This document shows positions 34,101-49,100 of a DNA stretch of 64,000 nt, piece after piece. The translations under genes and the position numbers were made by a program. The stretch lies in the NCBI RefSeq assembly GCF_010729105.1, contig NZ_AP022573.1, positions 5,022,001 to 5,086,000 on the forward strand, read 5' to 3'. The notes below the pieces were generated by a model. It did no database searches. It worked only from the letters and a program-made list of their open reading frames with translations, and had not been told where the DNA came from. Within the stretch, counting starts at the first letter, position 1, and the number at the start of each line of letters is the position of its first letter. Source of the stretch: Mycobacterium saskatchewanense. Its GTDB lineage: Bacteria > Actinomycetota > Actinomycetes > Mycobacteriales > Mycobacteriaceae.

Positions 34101-37100
34101 CATCCGGACGATGAAGGGCACAAGGGCGACGGCGACTCGACCAATGGCGACGATAAACCCACGGACTCCAACGGGGCGCCGACCGCCGGTCACTTCGTCG
34201 ACACCCCGCCAGGACACGGGTCACTCAATCTCAACGGCGCGCCAGGTGACGACGCCCGAGTAACTCCGGGCGACGGCGGGCGCTCCGGGCCTACGCAGCC
34301 ATCGGCCTTCAGCGAGACAACCGAAGTGTCGGGCGCACCGGGCGATGCGCCCAGAGTGAGCACGCCGCCGCCCGATGGCGCAAACGGCCATCCCTCGTTC
34401 GGTGACGAAACCACTACGCCGCCAACGACGCCCGCAGACACCGGCGCTCAGTCGCCCGTGTCGGAAACCCTCGCCTCGCAGGGGCCGGGATCAGCAGCGG
34501 GGAGTCCAGCGACGCCCCGCTCGTCAACCGCCGGCTTCTCGGACAACGGTTCCGGGGCACCGGGCGACCGCCATGAGTTGGGCGGACCGGGAGCGGGTGC
34601 TGAACAAGGGCCGGGCGTGCGGTCGAGTGGGGACGTCCCGGTTGATCCTTCCGGTGCGGTCAAGCCGCCGGCGACATCAACCGGAGCCCCCGCTCCGGCG
34701 GGCGCCCGGAACTCCGTGGGCGCCGAGCCGCACGCCGAGGTCACGAACTCGCGCGGTGCGGTGACCACGTCGTCTTCGGCCGCGTCCAACGGCAGATCGC
34801 CCGCGCCTCCGTCGGCCACGGACGATAGGTCGCGCGCGACGCTGACGGAGACACCCAGTAATTCGCAGTCGGGCGCCGCAGCTGCCGAGCGGTCGTCCCT
34901 GTCTAAGCCGACGGCTGTGGCGCGGACCGCGGACAGCCCCGCCGTTGGTTCCATAAAGCCGCCCGACTCCGGTGCCGATGTTCCACACTCGGGTCGCGGC
35001 GACGTTCCGGGAGATGCGAGGACCGCGAACGTAAGCGTCGACAGCGGAGGACCAACCGCGACAAGGTCCGCGGAAGACGCGCCGGCCACGCGCACCGTCG
35101 AGCCGTCCAGGACACCCGGTCCGCCACCCGCCGACACCACGGTATTGAGCCGCGACGCAATCACGTCCCCCAGCAACGAGATCGGCATCGGTGAGGGCTC
35201 GGGGAATGATGCCAGGGCATCGAACGCGGCCACCGGCAACGGGGAATCGTCGGCGGCGCGGTCCGCAGACGACCCGTCGACCGCTCGCAACGCTGAGCCG
35301 TCGTCGGCTACCGGTCTTCCGCCGGACGTCACAACTCCACCAAGCCGTGACGCAGACATGTTCTTAGACAGCGAGTTTCATGGTGTCGGCAGCGAGCCAT
35401 CGGCCGCCGCCGGGCGTGCGGATGTCAGTCAAGAGCCGGTTCCACAATCCGACATGTCGACCGGTGATCGACAGAGCCCCGAGCCGGGGCCGCCGGAGGC
35501 GTTGTCGGCCGACAGGCCCGTGCCCGGTGCCAGCGGGGATCCGGTTGTTCGTGTGGGCGAATCCGGAGGGGATTCCGCCGACGGGCCGCCGTCGGCAGGC
35601 ACCAAGCCGGAGGCGGGGGCAAGCGCGAGCCGGCCGCCCACCGAGGCCGCCGAGGGTCCGACGCGCCCAATGGCAGCCGACCAACCCAATCGGGCCTCGG
35701 CGAGCTTCTCGACCGAGTCTGGTGCCAACGCGGAGGCAGTCGCACGCAACGCGGAGAAGGCACCGGCTGCCAAGCCGAAGGAATCTGCCGCGCCCGATCC
35801 GGATGCGGCGAAGCGACCGGTGCCCGGCACCCATTCCGACGACGAGCGACCATCCCCCCCGTCATCCGCGTCGAGGCGCCGTCCGGGCGGGAACACCGAC
35901 GAACGGCCCAAGTTCCCGGCACGGGGTGGATTTGAGCGGCCGAAGCCGTTCGGCGCGGCGTTGCACGGTGTCCCCGATCCCGCGGACTCGGGGGCCTCGG
36001 TCGGCGACCGGGGCGAAGGGCGTGACGGTGATTTGCCGGCGAGGCCGGTTAACTCTCCGACGGCAGGTGCAAGCCGAGCCGGCGTTGATGGCCCACACGA
36101 GGATTCCGTTCACGACCCGCACGACCCAGATGATGGGGCGGCCTCCAGCCCGCACACCGAGGTTGATGAATCCGGGCGACCCGTGCCCGGCCGGCAGGCG
36201 GCGGAGCCGTCGCGAGATGAACCGCCGCTGGGTGGTCTTCCCCGCTCTGACCACACCATCGGAGAGATCCGGACGTGGATTCGGGATGTCAACAATGACG
36301 GGGATCCGCGGGTGGTGCCCACGGGCGATCGCCTCCTCAACTGCGCGCCGGTCACGATGGTGGTGTTCGACAGGCTTTCTGGCACGCCGAGTTTCGGGCG
36401 GGCGCATCTGGCTCAACTGACCAGTGATGACCTGAGCGGATTCACCGGCCTGTCTTGGGTTTTCGACACACCCCAAGGCATTGGTCAGCGGTTGAGCACT
36501 GCGGGACGGGGTGCCCATACGGTGGTGGCCATCAAGTACGCCAAGGGGCAGGCACACAGTTTCAACGTGTTCTTCGACGGCGAGAAGGTCTACGCCCTGG
36601 ACGGGCAGCACCGAACCGTCAAGGAGTGGCCGCCAGAGTTGGATCGGGCCGGCAATCCGGTGGTCGAGTGGTTCGTGGGGGCCGCCTCTACTGGACACGC
36701 CTCCACCGCCGCGCCGACACGACAGCACACGCATGCGGCCGGCTCGGAGTCGCGAGCCGACCCCGGGAAGGAAGCGAGCGTTGGCGGCTCGGTGCTGCAC
36801 GGAGGAAGCGACGAGGCCGGCCCGTCCGGGCACGCCGGCGGCGGCCGAAGTGGTGAAAGTAGCTCGAGCGGGGGGGATCGTCAGTCGCCGGCCCCGCCTG
36901 CTGGGCACAGGCCCTTGCAACGCGCGCGGCCTCGCCCGCAGTCCGGTCAGTCCTCGGACTCCTCGATCTCCAGCTTCGGAGGCGAGCCGGTGTCGAGGTT
37001 CGGGCCCGACCATGTCAACGACCTCGACAGTGAACCCGTCGCCGACGAAGAACCGGTCACCCACGAAGATCGTGAACCGGTCGCTCCCGAAGACACAGAG

Positions 37101-40100
37101 GACGCCCGCGCACGGCCGCTTCCGGAATTGGAGCCTGACCAACGCGATGCGTGGCAGGCAGAGCTGGACAACAATCACGGTAACTCATTGGATGGCGGCG
37201 CCAGGGCGAGATTCCGGCCGGGGGCGCCGGCCACCATGGCGGAGGCGTGGGATCGATTCGCCGCGGCGTTCAACGCCCACCAGGCTGTCGGGTCTGACCC
37301 GTCGGCAATGGAGACGCGGGGGGTCACTCGCGCGCATCTGGCGGTGGCCCAACACGATCTGCGTCGGTGGGGGGCCGATCCCGAGGAACTGGTCGCCCGC
37401 TACCGGGCCCGCGCCGAGGGGAGGGAGCCGGACTCACCACCGGCGCCCAGCGCGTCGCCTGACACGCAGGGCGCGGGCGAAGGCACTCATGGCCTGCCGG
37501 TCAGCGGTGATGACTGGGTGGTCGCCGCCGACGGTGAGCATTATTGGGGGCGCTATGGCGGGGCCGGGTTGTTGTTACGGGCACAACGCCCCGACGGGTC
37601 GATGGCCGTGCTGTTACAGCATCGCGCGACCTGGACGGACCAGGGCGACACCTGGGGCTTGCCCGGCGGAGCCCGAGACCTCGGAGAGACCGCCGCGCAG
37701 GCAGCGCTTCGCGAGGCTCACGAAGAAGCCGGGCTGAGCACGGACCTGGTCAACGTAGGCGCGCCAATCGTCACCGCCAGGGCTCCCGGCATCGACTGGA
37801 CCTACACGACGGTGATGGCCGATGCGCCTTACGCCCTGGAGACGGAAGCCAACGACGAAGGGGCGCTGCGCTGGGTCCCGATCGACGAGGTGAGCGACCT
37901 GGCGCTGCATCCCGGGTTCGCCGCCAGCTGGGATGGATTACGTTCCCAACTGGCCGACAATCCCCTCCCACCGCCTCGACCCAGCGCCCAGCACGACCCC
38001 AACGTCAATCCTCTCGACGCGATCGGCTTATACAGCACCACCTCCACCCGCACTACGTTCTTTCGCACCGACGACGACCTGCTCTTTCGGTATGACACCC
38101 GCGCACCCGAGGTCATCTTTGGCGAGGGATTCGCGTCGCGTGCACCGATCGTTCCAGGCATGTTGGCACCAACAAGCTTGGTGTCCACCGCCCGGCACCC
38201 GAACATCGTGCTGAACTTCTTGCAGCCTGACGAGTCCCAGGTGTTTCTCTACACCATCGATGCGCCCGGCGGCCTGGACCTCAACCGGACAGAGGGTCTT
38301 GATTCCGCCGCCTATCAGCAGGAGATTGCCTTCCCGGGCGGCATCAGGCGCGAGAACATCGTTGGGGTGCAGCGGGTTCTGCGTTTGCCGGCCCAATCCG
38401 ACGACCCTGATGTGCATCTTCCCACTGAGTTCGGGGAGTTCGAGCCGAACCCGCACTTCAACCCGGATCTGCCGAACGCAGCGCCACACGCGCCGCTGGG
38501 CCCGGTGCGCGACGCCAGCGTTCCACCATCGCCGAGCAGCATAGGTTCGATATCTTTCGCGCCTGTCTCCAGCGGTCTTTATGCCAGGGAGCCTTCGGAC
38601 GACTTCGATCCGTTTTTCGACGACTCCGCCTCACCGGCACCTCAGCCGTCCCGACAGGTCCTGGGGGGCTTCCCCACTGACGATTCGGAGGGGTCCCCGC
38701 ACCCGGCACAAGCGGGAGACTTCGGGTCTGCCGGAATGGTCGACGAACACGGTGGCGCGAGTAGCCACGACGTGGCGTCGCCCGGGACGACCGGCATCGA
38801 AACCGAGCCTCGTCCCGAAAACGAGGCACTGATCGGTGACGATCCCGCGGGACACATCGGCATAGCCGAGTCACCGCTGACTGGTGGGTCGGAGTCCGAC
38901 TACGGGACCAATGTGGTGTCACGCTTCGGTCATGGCCTCGGCGACGACGCAGTTCTTGACCCGGGCACCGCTCCTCCGCTTAACGACGGCGGCGGGAGGT
39001 CATCGGGGCGAACGCACTCAGAAGACGGCCCCAGTGATTCGCCGCCCGAACCTCCGCCGTCCCCCGATGCGCCTGCCAATACGCTTCCGGACGGCGACGC
39101 CGCGGCACCCCCACCGCCGCTCGACCACCACGGGGACCTGCCAAACCAACACGTCGCCGACTACCTGACCCGAGGCCTCGACGACCCTCGGCCACTACCG
39201 AATTCGGAGCGCCGCCCGGTCGACGGGCCGCCGCGCGAATCCGTCGCTCATCCTGTCGATGGTCACGATTTGGAACGGCCGCTTCCGGCGCTGTCACCTG
39301 ACCGACGCGACGCGTGGAACGCGGAACTGGCCCAACGACTCCCGTCGGGCGTGCGTCCCGATGAATCATCGACCGGCGATGACCGGGGCACTGCGACCGA
39401 GTCCGAAGTCACGGCCGCACCAAGAGATTCAAACAATTCGCTTCAACATCCAGCACGAATCGTGCTGGGCACCTTGCCCCCAGACGATGCGGCGCCGGTG
39501 CACGCTGCTCCCGTGATGCCCGGGTCTGCCGGCGAGGGCGACGCCGGGCCGGCGAGAATGCCGGGTGACGACGATGACGGGTCGTCGTCCTCGGATTACT
39601 TCTCGTTCGAATCGGACTCGGACGATTCCGACGTCGAATACCACTCGGCGCGGCAATCTCTGGGGGACCCGTCGCGACCGTCGTCGCCGAGTTCCCAGTC
39701 CTCCTCGACGACCTCCGAGCGGGAAGTGGCGCACGACGACACGGTGACGCTGCCCCCCTCAGCGCGGGGTGCGGTTCCAGGGGATGCGCCGTCGAGCGAG
39801 ACGCGTGTTCCCGCTCCTGCAGCGCGCCCGTTCGAGCACGGCAACGACTCGGTGCGGTCGGCTGACGGTCCCGCGCCGACGATCCGCTCCGATGATCCGC
39901 CCGTCGACACACACGGTGAACCGCCGTTTACCGATACCGACTCGGGCGCCCCCTCCCACGGCAGTGAGGAGCAGCAGGAACCACTGCCAACGCTGCGGGA
40001 TGGCCAGCACGGCGAGTGGATCCGGGAGTTGGATCGACATGTCCGACCTGACATTCTCGCGGCGGCCAAGGGCAAACAGCGGGCGGAGGAGCACCCGAGC

Positions 40101-43100
40101 ACGCGGATGGGCGCGTGGAACCGCTACTTCGAGACGTTCAACGCGCACGAGGAACACTCCACCGCTTCCACGCGTGAGCAGCTGGAGGGCGCGCGCCGGC
40201 AATTAGCCCAACATGGTCTCGACGCCGAAACGCTGGTGAGGCAGTACCGTGCTCGCTTCGCAAAGCAACCCCAACACGCGCCGCAACCGATACGCATCAG
40301 GCCGGCAGACGATAAGCCCACGATCCCCAAGCCGAAGGATGATTCGGAATCTCCGGAGCCGCAGCCGAACCCGGAATTGCCCGCGCGGATCGGAGACCAC
40401 CTGATCCTCGGTGGCACCGACGTCATCGAGGAGTTCCACTCGGGAGACCAAAGTCTTGAGCACATCCGCCAGCTGGTGCTTCGCGAGGGCGGCGATAAAG
40501 CTTGGAGGCACAACGAGGAGCAGATCACCGCGTTGTTCTCCGACGACGGCCTCCGCCCCAAGGTTCCCGGAATGTTGCGCAGCGGCCGGGCGATCAAGCG
40601 GGTCTTCCAACTCGGGCTGGTAGGTACCTTGACGGTTGACCTGCGGCTCGACGGTTCCTCAGAGAAGTCGGAACTGCACTTCAAGGAAGAGATCGACAAG
40701 TACGAGTTCGAGCACACATCTGATTCGACGAACGTAGTCGGCGCGTCTGACCAGGACCGGACTGTGCTCTACGGGGGCGCCCAAGCCAACGTCACCGTAC
40801 CGAACGGAACCTTCACGCCGACCGCGCTCAGACTCCGGACGCACGATGCGGCGCGAACCGAAGTGGTTGCCGACCGGCAGGTCAGTGGAGCCCAGACGGC
40901 GGAGCCCGGCGTCCGTTTCCACGGCACACTCCGGGCAATCATCACGCACAAAGTGGACCGCCTCACCGATCTGGTCCCAGGCCTCGCCAGTGACCAGCCG
41001 CACCCCCACAACGTCGACTACCACATGCAGGTTGTCGTTCCCAAGCGCGACGTGACCGATCAGGAGGCCGACGAAACGGAGGCCTCGGAGGCTCGGGACA
41101 CGCTGGCTCCGCTACCGGGGCCCGCGGACCGGGGATCAGAGTCCGGCGGACCCCCGCGGGTTCAGCGCACCCATGCGTTGAACGGCTCTGATGTCGTCAC
41201 CAATTTGTGGTTGCTCCCGGACGATCGGCCGAGCGCCGGGGGTGGCACCGCCGGGCCGGCGCGACCGGATCGCGTCGGATCGCACCTTGACGCCAGTGCG
41301 CAAGGCGACGAGCAACACACCTCGCGGGACGGGGGGCCGCAATCACCGACCCGGGGACCGTCGGTGCAGACGATTCCCGAATTCGTCACCAGCGCCGCTA
41401 TGCGAGTCGCCTTCACCAAGGCCTACGGCAAGTCGGCCGGGCGGGCGATGCGCGAGACGGACAACTGGCTGACCGCTGAGCGGCTGCAGGCCAACCTCCA
41501 TGGCATGACCAACAAGCAGCCCCTGGTCCTGCGTTTCGAGAGCATCCCCGGCGCCCGGCTGGAAGTACATGCCTTTGTCGAACCAATCGGCACCCCGGCC
41601 GTCACACGCCCGGCCCGGCCTGGTCACGTGGGGCACGCCGACGTGCGACCGGACGGGATGCCGCGCGCCACCCGGATGATGCGCGCCACCGGCAAGACCA
41701 AGGAGACCGAGTTCCATTACGGCACCGAGACGGATACCACGAGGACGCGTCAGGAGTCGATCACGTGGTCGTCGGAGCTGCCGACGCCCAGCCGGGCGCG
41801 AGGGCAGGGCGGTACCGACACGGGTCTGGTTTCCGCTGGCGTCGACGCGAATGTGATACCGGCCCGGACAGACAGCGAATCGCAGTCCCGCCGCTTCCGC
41901 ATCCGCAACACTCTGAAGAACCCCGCGCCCGGCCAGGGCTGGCATGGTCAGGTTCGGCTCCGGTTCGAGATGCACGCTCCGGGTTCGGTTTCGCCGTCGA
42001 GGCGAGGGGCGCCGTTCAAGGGCGCAGTGCACGAGACGCGTGCCCGTTTCGACGTACTGATGGAGCATTCGGAAACATCGCCGGCTGAGACGTACGAGGG
42101 CAAGACGGTGTGGGCCCCGCCGCAGCGGATCTGGGGCGATCCGCCCGCCGCGGAGCGCAACTCGGTTGCCAAGTCCCCGTGGTGGCGGCCCGGAACCAGC
42201 CACCGCACCATACGGAATGCGAAGAACGGCGGCGATGGCCCTCAGCCCGCCTTCGCGCCCAAGCGCGACGCAATCCCGCGCGGCGCGAACGACACCGTGC
42301 CGCTGCAGGGTCTCGGCAGCATGGACCGAGTCACCAATCTTGACCTGAGCGGGTTCCGCGGCATGGTCGACTCGATGGGCCACCGGGCGTTCGGTCGCGA
42401 CTGGAAAAACGTCCGCTCGGACGTCTCGTCCTGGTACCACCTCAACCGGGTCCGCGATGCGCTGCCCGCCATGACCCAGAAGAGTCCGCTGAGTCGCACG
42501 CAGCTATCCGGGCCCGGCTCGAAAACCAGAACCTCGCTTACCGCCAACTTCGAGCAACTCACGTTCCGGCGAGTGATCGAGACGCTGTCCAGTCCGAGTA
42601 CCGAAGCCGTCGAGAGTTCGGCCAAGACAACCGAGCACACCCGGCAGTACAACGCCCAGACGGCGCTTGGCGGCCGCGGCGGCCACGTTTACAACAGCAC
42701 GGTGTTGGGCGAGGTAATCGCCGGAGGTCAGCGCGTCACGCGCGACAGCGAGCGCGTCGGCAGCCAGCAACGCGTGGCCGTGGCGACCAAGTTCGATCAG
42801 CCGATGGCAATCTTCGACGGCTGGGTACGGCTCGATGGCACAATGACCGGCTCCAGGGCGACGGTCCACGAGTCCGGGCTTTTCCCCGTGGAGATCGCGA
42901 TTCCGCTGACCGAGCTCCGAGGCTCCCGGGTCCACGACGCTGACTTGCCACCGACCTTCAACCGAGACACCCCCGCAGGCTTCATCGACCACCCGCGATC
43001 AAAGCCTGGTCCGGACCCGGTCGACAAGGCACCTCTCCCTCGGAATCCTTTCGCCCCCAGAGCGCTGAGCAACGGACCACTGCTTCCCGACCCGCCCAGG

Positions 43101-46100
43101 CGCCTGCGAAAGCCGCGCCACATTGCTGGTGAGGCGCCCGCCGGAGTGCCGCGGCCCACTGCGGCTCCTCCACGGCACGGCATCGTCGACGGCGGGTCTG
43201 TGTCTCGCGGGCGTGCTGAAAGCGCTTCGCGGACAATGCGGGATGGCCAGGGGAGCAGGCGCCTGCGAAAGCCGCGTCACATTGCCGGTGAGGCGCCTAC
43301 CGGAGTGCCGCGGCCCACCGAGGCTCCTCCGCGGCACGGGGTGGTCGACGGGGGACCCTCGTCCCACGAGCGTGCTGAAAGTACCTCGCGGACAATGCGG
43401 GGCGCCCAGGGGAGCAGGCGCCTGCGAAAGCCCCGCCACATCGCTGGGAACGTGCCTCCGCGGGCCGAGAGGTCCCTTTCCGGTGGGTTCGACGAGACCC
43501 CCATGCCGAGCACTTCCGCGGCAGCGGATGGCGCGGCGTCCTTGGTGCGGAAAGCGGACCCCGTTCCGACCCAATGGGAGTGGAACCGACCGGAACCGGA
43601 AGGCTCCCCACAGCCACCCGAGCATGCTTTGCAAGACAGTTGGCATCCGTCCGACATGTTGGTCGGCCTAGACCCCAATACCGGCCTGGTGGAGGCAATC
43701 CGTGACGATCTAGCCCAGGCGCTGGGCGGACACCTCGACGATGAAATGGCCGCCCTATCGAATCAGTTCGGCCCGCGTGTGCTGGCCGCGCGGCTTACCC
43801 ACGAATCGGGCACCGAGTGGAGCCATGAGATACGCGTGGCCGGCGGCAGCATCACCGTCAAGGTGCGGCCGGTCCGTGAGCCTCGATTTGAATACGTCGG
43901 CGCCTCCAAGAAGTTCGAGACCGATGTGTCCAGCGAGTCGGAGTCCTCGATCACTCACACACACGGTGCGGCGTGGCGCGCCGTCAAAGGCTTCCGTGTT
44001 CAGGTCCCAGTCCCCCACGGCACCGTGAGCGCACAACTCACCCACACCACGGCTGCGCGGCTCAAGGAGGACGTCGGCGCCGACGCCGATCGCGGTGTGA
44101 CGCGGCCCAGCGACGTAAACATTCCGGACGTCGTCGGTGAGAGCGACTTCCGGTTGCCGACTCGGGTGCGCACGACTGAACCGCACAACTTGTTCCGCCA
44201 GCCGATCCGCTTTGACATCAGCTACGAACGGCACCTGGGTGCCAAGCTGTTGACGAGCGTTCCCCAAGAGCCACGGCCGGTTCGCCTCAGTGGCGTCTTT
44301 TCCTACCCCGAGGACGCGGCAACCGCCTCCGGACCGACCATCACCACGGAGCGCCCGGACCGGGACGCGCAGCCCAACCAGCGCCTGCACCTGGAGGTCG
44401 ACCAGGCGGTCGTCAAGATACGTCCGCATCACGGCCCCGACCACGACTCCGCCGACAGCGTTGACCCCGGTAATGATCGCTCTCAGCGCACCTCCGGCGA
44501 GGACATGGTCGCGGCCCACGTCTTGGACTCCTTGGACGGTCCCGCCGCGGAAGTGTTCGGCGACAAGTGGCCCAAGGTGCGCGCCGAGCTCGTCCCGCAT
44601 GTCAAGGCGATGGCCATCCAGCGCAGCCTCAACGACTACAGTCGCGGTGGCACCACTGTTGTCGAGTTGAAGTCGGTGCGCGGTGGGAAAGTCGTTCTCG
44701 GCGCCCGGCTTGACGCCATCGATCCATCGGACTCCACGGCAACGACGGAGTTCTACACCGGCAGCCAGCAGGCCTTGGCGGCGGCCGTATCCAGAACCGA
44801 AGTCAGCAACTGGCAAGGCTACGTTCAGGTTCAGGCCGATGCCCTACCCACCGGCGACACCGTCAATCTGTCGCTGCTCGGACGCCTGAACGCGGGTATG
44901 GGCAACGAGACGATCAACACGCGTACCGAGACCAGTTCCGCCGGCGTGGTTTTCCGCAAGAAGGTACCCACGCTGACCCATGTGGGAACAGCCACCATTG
45001 AGGTAGATATGAGTCGGCCGGCGGGCTCGGCCGGCGACCGTGTCGGCCGAGTCGGCACCGCCCGCGTCGACTTCGTCACGCGTGAATCACCAACGGATGT
45101 CCAACAACACGCGCAGTATGCCCCTCGCCCAGGGATCATCAGAAGCGACGAGCGACCAGACCAGGGACACACGGCGAATGGCCCGGAGGTCGATGTCGCG
45201 CGGAACGGTCTGTCGGAATCCGATCGTGCCGCATTACCCGCGCGAGGACTCAGCGACGCCACCATCGTCCGAAAGATCACCGATGGTGCGAACTTCCGTG
45301 CCGATACACGCCAGAGCCTGAGCGAAAGACTGAGCGCGGGGAAGATGCGCGAGATCGCCGACCATTTGACGGCATCCTTCAGCGACAATGCCCTGGCGCG
45401 CGACCTCACCGCGATGACCCGCACCGAGGACCGGGACGGGATAGAAGTGTTCCGACATGGGAAAGTGCGCATCACCGGTCGCGCGGACGTCAGCAATCTC
45501 GAGTTCAAGGAGGTCGAGCACGAGGGCGGGAACGCCTATGTGCTCAACGACGTGGTCGAGGCCACGGGGCGTCAGCACATCGTGAACCGTCAGGTCGGAA
45601 TGCGTTTGCTCGGCGGCCCGCTGGCGCAACTCCACAAGAATGTTCAGGGCTCCCTGCTGTTCGGCGGGGGCGCCACCCTCCAAAAGCGCCAAGGCGCTTC
45701 GGTTTCCGAAGCCGCCAGAGTCTCGGCCAACTCAAAGTCCGCCCGCTCGTACGCCGTGTTCGACAGCACAGCCCGCGTTGTCTTGACTCTGTTCGACGGC
45801 GACAAGCGGTCCGAGCTACCCGCAGTCGACGTCCACGGGTCGATCCTGATCCCCGAGTCGGAGACCCATCCGGTTGAAGCGCGGCCGGACTCACCGTCGG
45901 ATGACGGCGACGACTGGGTTACAGCTGCTGACGGTAAACGTTATTGGGGTCGTCACGGCGCGGCCGGACTGCTGCTGCGAGCACGCAAACCCGACGGTTC
46001 AATAGCGGTGCTGATGCAGCGGCGCGCGCCATGGACCGACCAGGGCGGGACGTGGGCTCTACCCGGCGGGGCCCGCGACCGCCACGAAACGGTTGAGCAG

Positions 46101-49100
46101 GCCGCGGTGCGTGAGACGCACGAAGAAACCGGTCTGCGCGCTGACGACGTCACCGTGCGTAAACCCCTCGTGACGGCCACCGCCGAGGGCACCGACTGGA
46201 GCTACACGACCGTCATTGCCGACGCGCCCTACCTGCTGGAAACGGTGCCCAATGAAGAGGGAACGGAACTGCGCTGGGTCGACGAGGACGAGGTGGACCG
46301 CCTGAACCTGCATCCGGGTTTCGCGGCCAGTTGGCAGGGATTACGAACCGCGATGACCGATGACCCGGTGCCCGCGTTGCGTCCCAGCGCCCAACTTGAC
46401 CCCACCGTCGATCCCACCGATGTCACCGGCGTCTACACCATCAGAAACCCCGCCGGCGCGGTTTATTTCCGCACGGACAATGACCTCCTCTACCGTGAGG
46501 ACAGCCGCCCGCCCGAGGTGATTTTCAACGAAGGTTTCGCGCCGCAAGCCGAGTTCCGGGATAGCGTTGCGAGAAGCGAGTTCATCTCCACGACTCGAGA
46601 TCCCGATTTGAACTATCTCAGGTTCCGGGTGCCTGGCCGGGTTTTCCGGTACACCATAGATGCTCCCGGCGGCGTGGACGTCAATCGGACCGAAGGCCTC
46701 GACGCTTCCGCCTACCAGAAGGAGATCTCTTTCCGCGGCGGCATCAGGAGCGAAAACGTCGTCGGAGCCGTCGAGGTTCCGCCACGAGAGCAGTACCGGA
46801 CCAACGCCGACGGAACGCGCGAGCCCACGACTCCCAAGTACGGATCTTTCGTGGCGAACCCGCGTTTCAACCCGGACCTGCCAAACGATGACGCGCCTCC
46901 GATGCCGCGAGGACCCGTTGGTGGGGTGCATGCGCCGCGTGACAGCGTCAGTGATGTCGGTTCCGCGTCGTCGTCAGCGAGCGATCGGCCCGACGCATGG
47001 GAGCAATACCTGGCCACGTTGAACGATGGCGAACACGGGGAGCCCGACCCGTCGGTACGAGAAGAAGGAACCGACCCCGTTGCGGTCGTGCACGCCGAGC
47101 CGGGTGACAGCTCGACGCTGCGGCAGCGAGTGGCCCGCGTTTGGAGGTTGGCGCGCAGTCAGTTCGGTGAGGTTGCGGCCGACGAGGACAGGCCGCTTTT
47201 GCCCAGCGGCCACACGGCGGAATCGGTTGCACGGCGGTATCCGTCGTTGGGTCAGGTGAATCCGGAGCGGGATTCCGTTTCGGCGATGTCGAATTGCGTC
47301 ATCTCGGCGTTCGCTTTCGTCATCTCCGAACGCGAGCAGGGCCCATTCGAGGCACCGTTGACAGATTCCCTGCCGGGTGAGGACCTGCTCAATTTCCATC
47401 GGCAGTCGTTGGATCTCGGTGATGACGAGCACCGTGCGTACGCGATTCCCGACTTCAAGACCGCTTCGGCCGCGTTGGCAGCTGCCGGTGAGGGTGGGAT
47501 GGCGCTGATCGCGGTGCGTGGCGGTGACGATGCGGTCATCAACCACGTGCTCGTTGGTCTTTCGGATGAGGCCGGGGTCAGCTTTGTCGATCCGCAGCGG
47601 GGAACGTTGGCCGTCGATCCGGCGGACGCGACCGGTTTGGTCATGCTGCCACTAACGCCCAATGTCCAAATGCCGCACGGTGCAAGGCTGTTGACCGCCG
47701 ATGAGGTTCGACCGGCGCGAGATGCCGGTGATGGCGGAGAGGGGGCCGCTGAACCAGTTGCTCCGGCGCCCGAAGAGCTGCACGGCAAACCAACAGCTGG
47801 CCCGGCGGTGCATCCCGACGGGGTGCCCGACCACGCGGAGGGCGCAGCGGCCGGCATCGCAGACCCGAACCGGGCCTCTGGGTTGAATGAATTGCCCCGT
47901 ACCGAAGCCACTTTGGATGAGGTGGCCGGCTGGTTAAGCGAGGTCAACCGTGACGGTGCCGACGCGGATGAGCAGGGGCGTGCGCTGAATTGTGGGCAGG
48001 CCACGATCGCGGTGTTTGACCGGTTGTCTGGGCGCCCGACATTCCGCACCGCGGGGCTGGTCACCGATTTGGACGAGGGCGGGGTCACCCGTGGTGAGTT
48101 GGAGGCGGTCACTGGTTTGACTGCCTTCCGGGCTACGCCTGAGGAGATCTCCCGGTTGTTGCGGGAACACGGTCCTGGTGCGCACACGGTTGTCCATGTT
48201 GAACGTGGGTCGGGCGATGGCACGGCGGCGCCGGCGCACGTGTTCAACGCGTTGTTTGATGGCCGGGAGGTGTATGTCCTTGATGGCCAGGCGGGAACGA
48301 TGCGGGTGTGGCCGCCGAATTATGACCAGGGCGACCACCGTGTCCGGGCATGGACGGTTTTCGCGCACGATGGGGCGTTGCCGGATGCCGCGGGACGCGC
48401 CGCTGGCGACGATGTGGGTGAAGATATACCGGCAGGGGCGCGAAACCCGTGGGCGTTCTTGCGGAGACGTCCCGCGGCCGGGGCCCCGCTGGATAGCCTT
48501 GATGATCGGGCTGAGCTGGTGCGACAAGCGCGGGACCGTTCGGGTCGGGAAGGGGTCGCTGAGGACCGGTTCGGTCTGGATCCGTTCGGGTTGCGCGATC
48601 TGGCGCCCGCGCCGCCACATCTGGAAGATGTACGGCTCACCGATGTCCCGACTGAGGAAGCGCAGGTCTGGTCCGGTAACCGGTCGTATCTGAGCGTTGA
48701 CTTCGAGACCAGACAGCGCAACCTTTTGGCGGCTACTCCAGGCATGGAGGCACTGGGTAAGCACCTTCGCAGCTTGGCAAACGCGTCCGAGTCGCGCGAG
48801 GTGGAGGTCTGGGTCGAAGGGGGCGGAGCCCGCCGTGGTGGCGACGCCGGGATGGACAGGGCCACCTGGGTCCGCCAGCAGCTGATCGACCAGGTGGGTA
48901 ATGCGAAGATCACGTGGCACCCACCGACTAACCGCGGCAGGGACGCCACCGCCGCCCCAGTGGCGGGTGGGGTCGACAACCGGCGCCAGGTCATGGTCTG
49001 GTGGAAGGTTAAGCCTATCCCAGCGGGCGAGCGCCCAGTTGAGCACGAGCAGCATCCGCAGAGGCTAGCCGGGTCCTCGTCGTTGGGCGTCCCAAGTAGC

